This document shows positions 41,879-51,248 of a stretch of DNA of 64,000 bases, piece by piece. Where the stretch lies: positions 434,001 through 498,000 of the forward strand of contig CAZIPC010000001.1 of assembly GCA_964541155.1 (NCBI GenBank), in the 5' to 3' direction. This DNA is from UBA4416 sp964541155. Its GTDB lineage: Bacteria > Bacteroidota > Bacteroidia > B-17B0 > Aurantibacillaceae. The notes under the pieces are model-generated. The model ran no database searches and was not told the origin of the DNA. It worked only from the letters and a program-made list of their open reading frames with translations. The first letter of the stretch is position 1. The number at the start of each line of letters is the position of its first letter. A program made the position numbers and the translations under genes.

Positions 41879-42733
41879 ATGAATTATCACATTAACATAC
41901 ATAATCTTACTCATGTTCTAAAAACTGTACTTGGACATTTACTTTTTTTTGATTTTTTTGCTCAAAAAAATCAACTCATCGTATTGAACTACCATGGTAC
42001 TCAAAAAAAATTTATTCCAAATTTTATTAAACAAATTAGTTACTTAAAAAAAAGATACGATATCATTTCGCCCAGTCAATTCTCAGAATTAATACTTTCT
42101 AACCAAAAAATATCAGGAAAAAAAATATTAATAACCTTTGATGACGGAATAAAAAACAATATACATGCCATTAATGAACTAGATAAACTCAACATATCTT
42201 CATTATTATTTATTGTGCCTCAATTTATTGAGACTGACACTTTATTTCAAAAAGATTTTTTTGTTAAAAACATACGCCAAATTATTAACCCATCAATAGA
42301 CAGTAATATAGAAGATTTTACAGCTTTATCTTGGAGTGAATTAAAAAAAATAAGCGAAAAGCACGCTATAGGCTGCCATAGCTATAGCCATACAATGCAA
42401 AAAAACACACTAAACTCAGAATTATTAAAAAAGGAAATTATTGATTCTAAATTTATTATTGAAAATAACATTGGGGTTACAGTTGATTCTTTTTGTAGCA
42501 TAAATAATACATTTCTCTCTATAGGCAAAAATGAACTGCAATTAATAAAAGAAAATTACAAGTATCACTTTACAACTTTTGGAGGAAATAACATTGCTAA
42601 AGAACCTTTATTGATTAGACGAATAAATGTTGAAAGTTTTTGGTTAAAAGGTGCATTAAAATTTGCTCTTAGTTCTATAGAACAATACCGTTGGAATAAC
42701 AAAACAAAAAAATACCTTAAAACAATGCAATAA
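41879..42733 (+). CDS. Polysaccharide deacetylase (NodB type)
   Basis: The protein has 284 residues from the ATG at 41879. A frame opening at a TTG at 41849 is possible but would overlap the acetyltransferase gene by 29 bases and has no better support. The NodB core T-F-D-D-G (86-90) gives the catalytic base and metal ligand, and H-S-Y-S-H (His167, His171) completes the metal site. It should remove N- or O-acetyl groups from a glycan. It has no obvious signal peptide but starts with a hydrophobic stretch (V-L-G-H-L-L-F-F-D-F-F, residues 17-27) that may associate with the membrane. It ends at a strong hairpin. Confidence 0.88.
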   Translation: MNYHINIHNLTHVLKTVLGHLLFFDFFAQKNQLIVLNYHGTQKKFIPNFIKQISYLKKRYDIISPSQFSELILSNQKISGKKILITFDDGIKNNIHAINELDKLNISSLLFIVPQFIETDTLFQKDFFVKNIRQIINPSIDSNIEDFTALSWSELKKISEKHAIGCHSYSHTMQKNTLNSELLKKEIIDSKFIIENNIGVTVDSFCSINNTFLSIGKNELQLIKENYKYHFTTFGGNNIAKEPLLIRRINVESFWLKGALKFALSSIEQYRWNNKTKKYLKTMQ

Positions 42734-42768
42734 AAAAATCCATTAATCTGAAGATTAATGGATTTTTA
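42732..42768. terminator. Two-way terminator between the deacetylase gene and rpmE2
   Basis: ATCCATTAATC (42738-42748) and GATTAATGGAT (42753-42763) pair perfectly across a 4-base loop, with A7 and T5 flanks. Confidence 0.92.
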
Positions 42769-42785
42769 TTTTTTAAACAACTGAA

Positions 42786-43037
42786 TTACGATTTTTTAGC
42801 GTAACGTGTTTTAAATTTATCAATACGACCTGCTGTATCAACTAATACCTGCTTACCAGTATAAAAAGGATGAGAAGTCATTGAAATATCTAATTTTACT
42901 AATGGATATTCAACACCATCTTCATGAACAATAGTATCTTTAGTATCTGCACAAGATTTAGTTAAAAAAGTGTAGCCATTAGACATATCTTTAAATACAA
43001 CTAATCTGTAATTTTCTGGGTGAATTTCTGGTTTCAT
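42786..43037 (-). CDS. rpmE2: 50S ribosomal protein L31, type B
   Basis: This 83-residue ribosomal protein has the type B (zinc-free) L31 signature: H-P-x-x-Y-R, V-V-F-x-D, S-C-A-D-T, S-H-P-F-Y-T-G and the basic C-terminus. There is only one Cys, so the zinc-binding C-x-x-C of type A L31 is absent. It joins the ribosome at the central protuberance. In many bacteria this form is Zur-regulated, but I see no Zur box here. It has a clear promoter. Confidence 0.96.
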   Translation of the reverse strand: MKPEIHPENYRLVVFKDMSNGYTFLTKSCADTKDTIVHEDGVEYPLVKLDISMTSHPFYTGKQVLVDTAGRIDKFKTRYAKKS

Positions 43038-43075
43038 TTTATATTCAATTAATTTATTTCAAAAATTTAGGAATG

Positions 43076-43083
43076 CAAAGATA
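43076..43083 (-). promoter_or_regulatory. Promoter for rpmE2 (-7, with -33 at 43102-43104)
   Basis: The minus strand reads TTG, an 18-base spacer, then TATCTTTG, the full -33/-7 pattern. The leader before the ATG at 43037 is about 35 bases. Confidence 0.65.
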
Positions 43084-43154
43084 GTAATTTTCTTTAAAAT
43101 ACAAGTTTTTTTGAAAAAATATAATATAATTTCTGAATTTTCGTTCATTAATCC

Positions 43155-43162
43155 TAACTTTA
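43155..43162 (+). promoter_or_regulatory. Start-proximal -7-like element before the beta-helix lipoprotein
   Basis: TAACTTTA (one mismatch to TAnnTTTG) ends 4 bases before the ATG at 43167. Confidence 0.3.
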
Positions 43163-43166
43163 CCAT

Positions 43167-44630
43167 ATGAGTCGTTTTTTATTACTTTTATCATTAACTA
43201 TCTGCTTATCAATTAGTTTCATTTCTTGTAAAAAAGATAAATTATTAACTGATGCTTCGGCAAAATTAGAATTTTCTCAAGATTCTATTTTATTTGATAC
43301 AGTTTTTACAACTATTGGTTCTGCCACCAGAAATATTAGAGTGATCAACAAAAACAATCAAAAAATCAATATTTCTTCTATTAAATTAGAACAAGGACAA
43401 AACTCTAACTTTTTTTTAAATGTTGATGGAATACCTGGAAAGGAAGTGAATGATATTGAAATTTTAGCAAATGATAGCATTTACATATTTGTTCAAGTTA
43501 ATGTAAACCCAACCAATTCAAACAGCCCACTTATTATTCAAGATAAAATTTTATTTAATTTAAATGGAAATGAACAAAGTGTAGCGTTAGAGGCTTGGGG
43601 ACAAGATGCTTATTATCATTTTCCAACTAATGCCATTCAGTATAAAAATGGCTATTTGCCCTATTCTACTATTTCAGCTGCTACAAACACTACGGTTACA
43701 TGGGGAATTAGTGATAACAAGCCACACGTCATTTATGGTTGGTTAGTGGTTGACTCTACTCAAAAATTAATAATTAACCCAGGCATTAACGTATATTTTC
43801 ATCAAAATGCAGGTTTATGGGTATATCGTTACGGAACTTTACAAGTAAACGGCTCTTTAGGAAACGAAGTTGTTTTTCAGGGAGACAGAAGAGAATTGGA
43901 TTATTTAGATTTACCTGGCCAATGGGATAGGATATGGATTAACGAAGGACATACCGATAATTACATAAACTATGCTATTATAAAAAATGGTTTTATTGGC
44001 ATTCAAGCTAGTATCTTACAAAATCCTAATCAACCACGTAAATTAAAGATAACTAACACTATTATAAAAAATTGCTCAAAATGGGGTTTGTATTCGGAAT
44101 ATTTTGATATTTGGGCAGCAAATAATGTGATAACAAATTGCAAAGAGTATTGTGCTGCGCTCACATTAGGAGGTAATTACACGTTTTTACATACCACATT
44201 TGCCAATTATTTTAGTCAAAACGGAGGAAGAGGAACTCAACCCTGTGTTCATATTGATAATTATGATGGCACGTCAATTATAAGAACAGATAGCATTTAT
44301 TTTGCTAATTGTATCATTGATGGAAACCGTAGTAATGAATTTGAACAAGACATTAGATTGTATAACGCATCTCAAACATGTAAAATAAGTCATAGTTTAA
44401 TAAAAAGTTCATCTATAACTAATACACTAATATCCACTTCAGCAAATGTATACAACGGAAATCCTGATTTTAAAGATCCTTCTATCTATAATTTTGAAAT
44501 AAAATCAAATTCTTCCGCTATTGGAATTGGAGATGGCAATATATTAACCTTATACCCTATTTTAATTCCTGATATAAAGGGAAACACCAGAGGTGTACCT
44601 GTAGATGTTGGTGCATATATGTTTCAATAA
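43167..44630 (+). CDS. Lipoprotein with right-handed beta-helix repeat region
   Basis: This 487-residue protein has a type II signal peptide with lipobox F-I-S-C, so Cys21 should be lipidated. Residues about 40-170 look like a beta-sandwich (choice-of-anchor type), and residues about 200-470 have the Asn/Gly/Ile-rich rungs of a right-handed parallel beta-helix (N-V-I-T-N-C, N-T-I-I-K-N-C, F-A-N-C-I-I-D-G). Such proteins bind or cleave polysaccharides; no catalytic residues are evident. It is probably surface exposed. It ends one base from the convergent argS stop. Confidence 0.82.
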   Translation: MSRFLLLLSLTICLSISFISCKKDKLLTDASAKLEFSQDSILFDTVFTTIGSATRNIRVINKNNQKINISSIKLEQGQNSNFFLNVDGIPGKEVNDIEILANDSIYIFVQVNVNPTNSNSPLIIQDKILFNLNGNEQSVALEAWGQDAYYHFPTNAIQYKNGYLPYSTISAATNTTVTWGISDNKPHVIYGWLVVDSTQKLIINPGINVYFHQNAGLWVYRYGTLQVNGSLGNEVVFQGDRRELDYLDLPGQWDRIWINEGHTDNYINYAIIKNGFIGIQASILQNPNQPRKLKITNTIIKNCSKWGLYSEYFDIWAANNVITNCKEYCAALTLGGNYTFLHTTFANYFSQNGGRGTQPCVHIDNYDGTSIIRTDSIYFANCIIDGNRSNEFEQDIRLYNASQTCKISHSLIKSSSITNTLISTSANVYNGNPDFKDPSIYNFEIKSNSSAIGIGDGNILTLYPILIPDIKGNTRGVPVDVGAYMFQ

Positions 44631-44631
44631 C

Positions 44632-46422
44632 TTACATGCGTTCTGGCACATCTATACCTAAACACATCATACCGTTTTTTATAATTTGAGCTGTAGTTTC
44701 TAATAACTTTATTCTAAACTCTTTAACCATAATATTCTCTTCTTTTAAAACTGGGCACTCGTTATAAAACTGATTAAATAATTTTGTTAATTCGTATATA
44801 TAGTTAGCTACTACTGCAGGATTATAAGTTGCCGCTGCCTCTTCTAGTATTTTAGAAAAATCATATTGAAATTTTATAAGTTCTTTTTCTTTATCATGTA
44901 AAGAAATCGTATCAGAAATAATAATGTTTTGACTATTTCCATCATATTTCCTTAAAATTGATTTAATTCGAGCATGAGAATATTGGATGAAAGGCCCTGT
45001 ATGCCCATTAAAATCTATACTTTCTTTAGGATCAAATAACATTTTCTTTTTTGGATCAACTTTTAAGATAAAGTATTTTAATGCTCCTAATCCAATTGTT
45101 TGATACAATGTTTCTAATTCGTCATAACTAAAGCCATCTACTTTTCCTAATTCTTGGGTGGTTTCTTTAGCTGTTGTAATCATCCCATCAATTAAATCAT
45201 CCGCATCAACAACAGTTCCTTCGCGACTTTTCATTTTACCTTCAGGTAATTCAACCATTCCATAAGATAAATGAAAACATTCTTTAGCCCAAGAATAGCC
45301 TAATTTATCTAAGATTTTAAATAATACTTTAAAATGATAATCTTGTTCATTACCAACAGTATAAATCATCTGATTAATTTTAGGAAATTCTTTAAACCGT
45401 TCTATCGCCGTTCCTAAATCTTGTGTAATATATACAGATGTTCCATCACTACGCAATACTACTTTTTCATCTAAACCTTCGTTGGTTAAATCAATACATG
45501 TACTGCCATTATCTTTTTTATAAAAAATATTTTTTTCTAATCCTTCTTTTATTACTGATTTTCCTAATAAATACGTATTACTTTCATAATACATTTTGTC
45601 AAAATTAACCCCTAATTTTTTATAAGAACTATCAAAACCTTCATACACCCAACTGTTCATCATATTCCACAATTCTAATGTTTCTTTATCATTAGCCTCC
45701 CATTTTAAAAGCATTTCTTGGGTTTGTAACATAATGGGAGCATTTTTTTCGGCATCTTCTTTAGTAACACCGTTTGCAATTAATGCTTGAATTTCTTTTT
45801 TATACGCTTTGTCAAATTCTACATAATATTTACCAACCAAATGATCTCCTTTTAATCCACTTGATGTTGGAGTTTCGCCGTTACCAAATAATTTCCAGGC
45901 AATCATACTTTTACAAATATGGATTCCTCTGTCGTTTACCAGGTTTACTTTAACAACATCGTGACCTTGAGTTTTTATAATATTAGCAACTGAATATCCT
46001 AATAAGTTATTACGAACATGCCCAAGATGAAGCGGTTTATTAGTATTTGGAGAAGAGTACTCTAACATAATTTGTTTACCAGTACTGTTTGATGGCTTAA
46101 TACCATAATTTTGAGTTTGATTTATACTTTTAAATTCTGATAACCAAAATTCATTTGATAAAGAAAAATTTAAAAAACCCTTTACAACATTATATTTAAC
46201 AATAGATGTACTATTTCCAATTAATTGTTCACCTATTAATTCTCCTGTTTTTTCAGGAGTTAATTTTGAAGCTTTGATGTATGGAAATGTTACTAATGTA
46301 TAATCGCCTTCAAACTCTTTTTTAGTTTTTTGAAGAACTATTTCATTTGGAGTTGTAGTTAAACCAAATAATTGATTAATAATAGGAGATATATTAATTG
46401 ATAAAAAATGTTCTATGTTCAT
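44632..46422 (-). CDS. argS: Arginyl-tRNA synthetase
   Basis: This 596-residue class I synthetase charges tRNA-Arg. It has the N-terminal Add-1 domain (about 1-110), the HIGH-type motif H-L-G-H at 132-135 and the K-M-S-K-S equivalent K-M-K-S-R-E-G. The C-terminal helical anticodon-binding domain (D-A-L-R-type, about 460-596) includes G-P-F-I-Q-Y-S-H-A-R. Its start is the ATG at 46422, only 4 bases from a full TAnnTTTG element. It ends 1 base from the convergent lipoprotein gene, with no hairpin between them. Confidence 0.97.
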   Translation of the reverse strand: MNIEHFLSINISPIINQLFGLTTTPNEIVLQKTKKEFEGDYTLVTFPYIKASKLTPEKTGELIGEQLIGNSTSIVKYNVVKGFLNFSLSNEFWLSEFKSINQTQNYGIKPSNSTGKQIMLEYSSPNTNKPLHLGHVRNNLLGYSVANIIKTQGHDVVKVNLVNDRGIHICKSMIAWKLFGNGETPTSSGLKGDHLVGKYYVEFDKAYKKEIQALIANGVTKEDAEKNAPIMLQTQEMLLKWEANDKETLELWNMMNSWVYEGFDSSYKKLGVNFDKMYYESNTYLLGKSVIKEGLEKNIFYKKDNGSTCIDLTNEGLDEKVVLRSDGTSVYITQDLGTAIERFKEFPKINQMIYTVGNEQDYHFKVLFKILDKLGYSWAKECFHLSYGMVELPEGKMKSREGTVVDADDLIDGMITTAKETTQELGKVDGFSYDELETLYQTIGLGALKYFILKVDPKKKMLFDPKESIDFNGHTGPFIQYSHARIKSILRKYDGNSQNIIISDTISLHDKEKELIKFQYDFSKILEEAAATYNPAVVANYIYELTKLFNQFYNECPVLKEENIMVKEFRIKLLETTAQIIKNGMMCLGIDVPERM

Positions 46423-46426
46423 TTAA

Positions 46427-46434
46427 CAAAAGTA
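46427..46434 (-). promoter_or_regulatory. Start-proximal -7-like element before argS
   Basis: The minus strand reads TACTTTTG (TAnnTTTG), ending 4 bases before the argS ATG. If it is used as a promoter, argS mRNA would be leaderless. Confidence 0.45.
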
Positions 46435-46492
46435 CATATTTTTTATATTATGATTTAACTATTTGTGTTCTATAACATTAAGCTAAATTTAC

Positions 46493-46500
46493 TATCTTCG
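46493..46500 (+). promoter_or_regulatory. Possible -7 element for asnB
   Basis: TATCTTCG has one mismatch to TAnnTTTG and lies 71 bases before the asnB ATG in the divergent argS-asnB spacer (149 bases). Nothing else is recognised there. Confidence 0.3.
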
Positions 46501-46571
46501 TTATCAGTAAAATTATTTTATAAACGATTATAAAATATAAAAACACTTTGTATTTATTACAATTATAATGT

Positions 46572-48458
46572 ATGTGTGGTATTTCAGGAATTGTAGGTAA
46601 ACATATAAATAATTCTAACACACATTCTGTCATAAAAAAAATGACAGACTCTATTTCGCATAGAGGTCCAAACGCAGAAGGTTTTTGGAATGATGAACAC
46701 TGCTTTTTTGGGCATAGGCGTTTATCTGTAATTGATTTATCTGATGCTGCAAATCAACCATTTATTTCTCAAGACAAAAGGTATATTATAATTTATAATG
46801 GAGAAATTTATAATTATAAGTCTTTAAAACTAGAACTCCAGAGAGCTCAACATGGATCTAAAAATTTACCTTATTTTTTTAAAACCAATTCTGATACTGA
46901 AGTTATTTTGGCAGCTTTTTTAAGATGGGGAAATGATTGCTTTACTAAATTTAATGGAATGTTTTCTATTGCTATATGGGATACATTAGAACAAAAATTA
47001 ATAATAACAAGAGATAGACTTGGCATAAAGCCCTTGTATTATCATGTTAAAAATGATATTTTAATATTTGCTTCTGAAATTAGAGCACTTATCAATTCTG
47101 GAATTATTGAAAAAAAAGTAAACCATTTATCTTTAGCGGAATATATACAATATTCAACTGTACATGCACCAAATACAATTTTACAAAATGTATTTATGCT
47201 TAAACCAGGTTGTTTAATAGAATACCAAAACAACAAATTACTTTTAAAACAGTATTGGAATATTAATGATTATAACACATCATCAAATGATTTATCTTAT
47301 CAGGATACGTGTAAAAAAGTGAATGAATTACTAACGCAGGCTGTTGAAAGACAACTAATTTCTGATGTTCCTTTCGGTGCATTTCTATCAGGAGGAATAG
47401 ATAGTAGTGCTATTGTTGGATTAATGAGTAAAGTAACTTCCGAAAAAATACAAACATTTAATGTGAATTTCAACGAAAGTGAATTTTCAGAATCAAATTA
47501 TGCCACTCAAATTTCAAGAAAATTTAATACAACTCACCATAACATAAAAGTAAGTGCTAAAGATTTTTTAAATGAATTGCCAGAAGCTCTTCAAGCTATA
47601 GATCATCCAAGCGGAGATGGAATTAATAGTTTTATAGTAGCAAGAGCTACAAAACAAGAAGGTGTTACAGTAGCATTATCAGGGCTTGGCAGCGATGAAT
47701 TATTTGCTGGGTATGATATATTTAAGCACTATTATGCTCTTGAAAAAAAGAGTTGGTTAAATCTAATACCAGCAAAAAATATTGCAAGTAAATTAATTAC
47801 GCTTAAAAACAAAACAATTAAAGCAGATAAAACATCTGAAATATTACAATTATCACTTATTAACGGTTATAATGCTTACCCTATAAATAGAAAACTATTT
47901 AACTCAACTGATTTTAATACAATTTCAACTTCAACTTACCGTTCTGATCATTTCATAAAGGCTTCTCTTAATCAAAAAGAAATAGCTAAAAATCATATCT
48001 TAAGTAGTGTTTCATTGCTTGAAATACAAACCTATATGCAAAATGTGTTACTAAGAGATACTGATCAAATGAGTATGGCTGTGGCATTAGAGGTACGTGT
48101 TCCTTTTTTAGATCACACATTGGTTGAATTTGTTTTAGGTGTAAAAGACGACTATAAATATCCTACAACTCCAAAAAAATTATTAATCGATTCGTTAGAA
48201 AATTTATTACCCGATAATATTAGTAATCGTTCCAAAATGGGTTTTGTACTTCCTTGGAAAAATTGGCTAAAAGAAGAATTAAGAGATTTTTGCGAAGAAA
48301 ACATTATTCAATTTGCTAAAAGAAGTTTTGTTAATAGGGAAGCTGTCATATCTATTTGGAATCGTTTTTTAAATAATGACCCTAAAATTACATGGAGCCG
48401 AATTTGGCATCTTGTTGTTTTAAATAATTGGCTTAATACTCATCACATTGAAGACTAA
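46572..48458 (+). CDS. asnB: Asparagine synthase (glutamine-hydrolysing)
   Basis: This 628-residue AsnB-type enzyme begins M-C-G-I, exposing the Cys2 nucleophile of the class II glutamine amidotransferase domain (about 1-210). The C-terminal synthetase domain carries the ATP-pyrophosphatase loop S-G-G-I-D-S-S starting at 273. Members next to glycosyltransferases often amidate or transfer ammonia to sugars or surface molecules instead of making free asparagine (WbpS/WbmG type). The following glycosyltransferase overlaps it by 11 bases, which favours that role here, but classical Asn synthesis is also possible. Confidence 0.93.
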   Translation: MCGISGIVGKHINNSNTHSVIKKMTDSISHRGPNAEGFWNDEHCFFGHRRLSVIDLSDAANQPFISQDKRYIIIYNGEIYNYKSLKLELQRAQHGSKNLPYFFKTNSDTEVILAAFLRWGNDCFTKFNGMFSIAIWDTLEQKLIITRDRLGIKPLYYHVKNDILIFASEIRALINSGIIEKKVNHLSLAEYIQYSTVHAPNTILQNVFMLKPGCLIEYQNNKLLLKQYWNINDYNTSSNDLSYQDTCKKVNELLTQAVERQLISDVPFGAFLSGGIDSSAIVGLMSKVTSEKIQTFNVNFNESEFSESNYATQISRKFNTTHHNIKVSAKDFLNELPEALQAIDHPSGDGINSFIVARATKQEGVTVALSGLGSDELFAGYDIFKHYYALEKKSWLNLIPAKNIASKLITLKNKTIKADKTSEILQLSLINGYNAYPINRKLFNSTDFNTISTSTYRSDHFIKASLNQKEIAKNHILSSVSLLEIQTYMQNVLLRDTDQMSMAVALEVRVPFLDHTLVEFVLGVKDDYKYPTTPKKLLIDSLENLLPDNISNRSKMGFVLPWKNWLKEELRDFCEENIIQFAKRSFVNREAVISIWNRFLNNDPKITWSRIWHLVVLNNWLNTHHIED

Positions 48459-49590
48459 AAAAACCATATTAATTATGTGCGATTGGTTTTTACCAGGCTA
48501 TTTAGCTGGCGGACCAATACAATCAATAGCCTCACTTACAAAACATTTACAAGATGATATTGAGTTTAAAATTATAACATCTGATAGAGATTTTAAAACT
48601 AATAAACCCTACTCTAATGTAAAACTAAATGAATGGACTGTTTTTGAAGGAAGATCCGTTTTTTACGTTAGTTCAGAAAACATGAATTCAAGGTTTATTT
48701 TAAATTTAATTAAACATACATCACACGATACTCTTTATTTAAATAGCTTGTTTTCTGTATTTTTTACGATATATCCCTTAATATGGAAACGTCAAAACAA
48801 AATAACATCAAAAATTGTTATTGCCCCAAGAGGCATGTTACGCAATAATGCTTTATCTATAAAACCAATTAAAAAAAAATTATTTATAACAATTGCTAAG
48901 GTTATAGGATTATTTAAAAACGTACATTGGCAATCTACATCTGCCGAAGAAACAGCAGAAATTAAAACTAAAATTGGTAACACTATATCTATTTCGGAAG
49001 TTTCAAATTTACCATCCTTTATAAATCAGCATATTGAGTATATTGAAAAGAAAGAAAATATACTTAAATTAGTTTACATAGGCAGAATTGTAGGGGTTAA
49101 AAATTTAAATTTTGCTATCGATATTTTAAAAGAAGTAAAAAATTGCGATATTATTTTTGATATATATGGTCCAAAAGAAGATATGACTTATTGGGATAAA
49201 TGCCAAAGTAATTCAACTCTTTTACCCAATAATATACATTTTAAATATAAATCTATATTAAACCCAAATGAAATCAGCTCTACAATACAGAGATATCATG
49301 CTTTATTTTTACCTACCAAAACTGAAAATTTTGGACATATCATTGCTGAAACTCTTCAAAATAGTAGACTTGTTATTATCTCAGATCAAACTCCATGGAA
49401 AAATTTAAAAAATAATCATGTTGGAATTGATATCAACCTGAAAAATAAAGAGCAATTTGTTAATAGTATTGAACAATTTGCAAAATTAAATCAAACAGAG
49501 TTTGATAAAATGATACAAAATTGCCAAACTTTTATAAATGAAAAAATAAATATAGAACACATAAAACAAGACTATTTAAAGCTATTTTGA
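48448..49590 (+). CDS. GT4 family glycosyltransferase
   Basis: This 380-residue GT-B enzyme starts K-K-T-I-L-I-M-C-D-W-F-L-P-G-Y-L-A-G-G-P, a glycine-rich acceptor loop common in these enzymes. Its C-terminal half has T-K-T-E-N-F-G-H-I-I-A-E-T-L (the GT4 E-x7-E site). The start taken is TTG at 48448, overlapping asnB by 11 bases, since the alternative ATG at 48475 would cut into the first beta strand. It is coupled to asnB and followed by bioD after 1 base. Sugar specificity is unknown. Confidence 0.85.
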   Translation: MKTKKTILIMCDWFLPGYLAGGPIQSIASLTKHLQDDIEFKIITSDRDFKTNKPYSNVKLNEWTVFEGRSVFYVSSENMNSRFILNLIKHTSHDTLYLNSLFSVFFTIYPLIWKRQNKITSKIVIAPRGMLRNNALSIKPIKKKLFITIAKVIGLFKNVHWQSTSAEETAEIKTKIGNTISISEVSNLPSFINQHIEYIEKKENILKLVYIGRIVGVKNLNFAIDILKEVKNCDIIFDIYGPKEDMTYWDKCQSNSTLLPNNIHFKYKSILNPNEISSTIQRYHALFLPTKTENFGHIIAETLQNSRLVIISDQTPWKNLKNNHVGIDINLKNKEQFVNSIEQFAKLNQTEFDKMIQNCQTFINEKINIEHIKQDYLKLF

Positions 49591-49591
49591 A

Positions 49592-50209
49592 ATGAATTAT
49601 TTTATTACAGGTATAGGAACTAATGTAGGAAAAACAATTGTATCAGCTATTTTAACTGAAGCATTACTTGCAGATTATTGGAAACCAATTCAAAGTGGAG
49701 AATTGGAAGGAATAGACTCTCAAACAATTAGAAGTTTATTAAGCAATACAAAAACTGTTATTCATCCTGAAACATACCTTTTAAAAAAACCTTTATCTCC
49801 TCATTTTGCAGCAAAAATAGATGGCATTACCATTAATTTAAATACTTTAAATATTCCAAGAACAAATAACCATTTAATTATTGAAGGCGCAGGTGGAATA
49901 CTTGTCCCACTTAATAATTCAAACTATGTTATTGATATTACTAAAAACATAAACTGTGAAATTATTCTTGTAATTTCAAATTATTTAGGATGCATTAATC
50001 ATAGTTTACTATCTATTGATTATTTAATTAAAAATAAATACCGTTTAAAAGCAATAGTATTTAACGGTTTTTTTGAAGACGAAATTAAACAACCTATTAT
50101 TGATTCAATATCAAATACAACCATTATAAATATACCAACATTAAATACTTTGTCTAAAAAAACCATTTTAGAGATAGCAACTAGTATTAAAAATCAAGAT
50201 GTTATATAG
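49592..50209 (+). CDS. bioD: Dethiobiotin synthetase
   Basis: This 205-residue ATP-dependent carboxylase-type enzyme closes the ureido ring of dethiobiotin. It has the P-loop G-I-G-T-N-V-G-K-T at 7-15, S-G-E-L-E-G near 35 and E-G-A-G-G-I-L-V-P-L near 90-100. No other biotin gene is in the window. Being placed 1 base after a glycosyltransferase in the asnB unit is unusual. A relative with another substrate cannot be excluded, but the motifs fit BioD well. Confidence 0.88.
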   Translation: MNYFITGIGTNVGKTIVSAILTEALLADYWKPIQSGELEGIDSQTIRSLLSNTKTVIHPETYLLKKPLSPHFAAKIDGITINLNTLNIPRTNNHLIIEGAGGILVPLNNSNYVIDITKNINCEIILVISNYLGCINHSLLSIDYLIKNKYRLKAIVFNGFFEDEIKQPIIDSISNTTIINIPTLNTLSKKTILEIATSIKNQDVI

Positions 50210-50246
50210 AATTTGTAACATAATTCTTTATATCAGTAATCATTTG

Positions 50247-50254
50247 TATCTTTA
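50247..50254 (+). promoter_or_regulatory. Possible -7 element for the arginase gene
   Basis: TATCTTTA (one mismatch to TAnnTTTG) lies 20 bases before the ATG at 50275. Confidence 0.3.
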
Positions 50255-50274
50255 ATCTCTATTGTGAAAAAGTT

Positions 50275-51228
50275 ATGATTAAACCAATAAAATTAATAGA
50301 AGTAAAAAGTGAAATTGGGGCAGGAACCAGAGGGGCAAGCATGGGCGTTGATGCCATTAAAATTGCAGCCTTAGATTTTGGCAGTACATTTTTTAAAAAA
50401 TTTAAAGCGGTAGAGGTTCCAACAGAAAATCACTTACTTTTAGAGCCTGTAGTAAATGATTATGCAAAACGCATAAAAGGTGTGTACACGTTAAATGAAC
50501 GTTTAGCAAGTGAAATTAAAACTACCTTATTAGGTGATGAAGTGCCTATTGTATTAGCTGGAGATCATAGTTCTGCGCTTGGCACTATTTCTGGAATAAA
50601 GATGGCTTATCCAAATAAACGCATTGGAGTTATATGGATTGATGCTCATGCCGACTTACATACACCTTACACAACACCTAGCGGCAATATGCATGGCATG
50701 CCTATTGCATGCGTTTTGGGGGAAGACAATAAAGAAAGACAGCAAAATAAGCCCGATGATGAAACTATTGAATATTGGGAAAAATTAAAAAAACTAGGCG
50801 GCATTGCACCAAAAATAAATTATAATGATTTAGTATATATTGCCCTAAGAGATTTTGAGCCTCAAGAAGAATTTTTAATAAAGAAAAATAAAGTTAGAGT
50901 ATTTAATTTACAGGAAATTAGAAAAAAAGCTGTTGAACGTGTTGCTATTGAGTCGTTAAATTATTTAGACCACTGTGATTTAATATATGTTAGTTTTGAT
51001 GTAGATAGTATGGATAGTAGAATATCAAGTGGAACAGGAACTCCTGTACCAAATGGCATTACCGAAAAAGAAGCCGGTAATTTAATTTACTATATTATGC
51101 GCTCCAAAAAAATTGTTTGTTTTGAAATGGTAGAAATTAATCCTACACTTGATAAAGAAAACTTAATGGCCGAAAATGCTTTCGAAATTTTACAAAAAGC
51201 AACCAATCAATTAAATAATGATTTTTAA
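50275..51228 (+). CDS. rocF: Arginase family ureohydrolase, probably arginase
   Basis: This 317-residue ureohydrolase should split arginine into ornithine and urea with a two-Mn site. The ligands are readable: G-D-H-S (His98), D-A-H-A-D (Asp123, His125, Asp127) and F-D-V-D-S-M-D (Asp242, Asp244), with Glu288 in E-I-N-P. The S-G-N-M-H-G-M-P loop (136-143) aligns with the substrate-binding S-G-N-L-H-G of arginases, which favours arginase over agmatinase or formimidoylglutamase. The ABC exporter gene follows after 20 bases. Confidence 0.9.
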   Translation: MIKPIKLIEVKSEIGAGTRGASMGVDAIKIAALDFGSTFFKKFKAVEVPTENHLLLEPVVNDYAKRIKGVYTLNERLASEIKTTLLGDEVPIVLAGDHSSALGTISGIKMAYPNKRIGVIWIDAHADLHTPYTTPSGNMHGMPIACVLGEDNKERQQNKPDDETIEYWEKLKKLGGIAPKINYNDLVYIALRDFEPQEEFLIKKNKVRVFNLQEIRKKAVERVAIESLNYLDHCDLIYVSFDVDSMDSRISSGTGTPVPNGITEKEAGNLIYYIMRSKKIVCFEMVEINPTLDKENLMAENAFEILQKATNQLNNDF

Positions 51229-51248
51229 TTAAGGCTACTTTTTCATCA

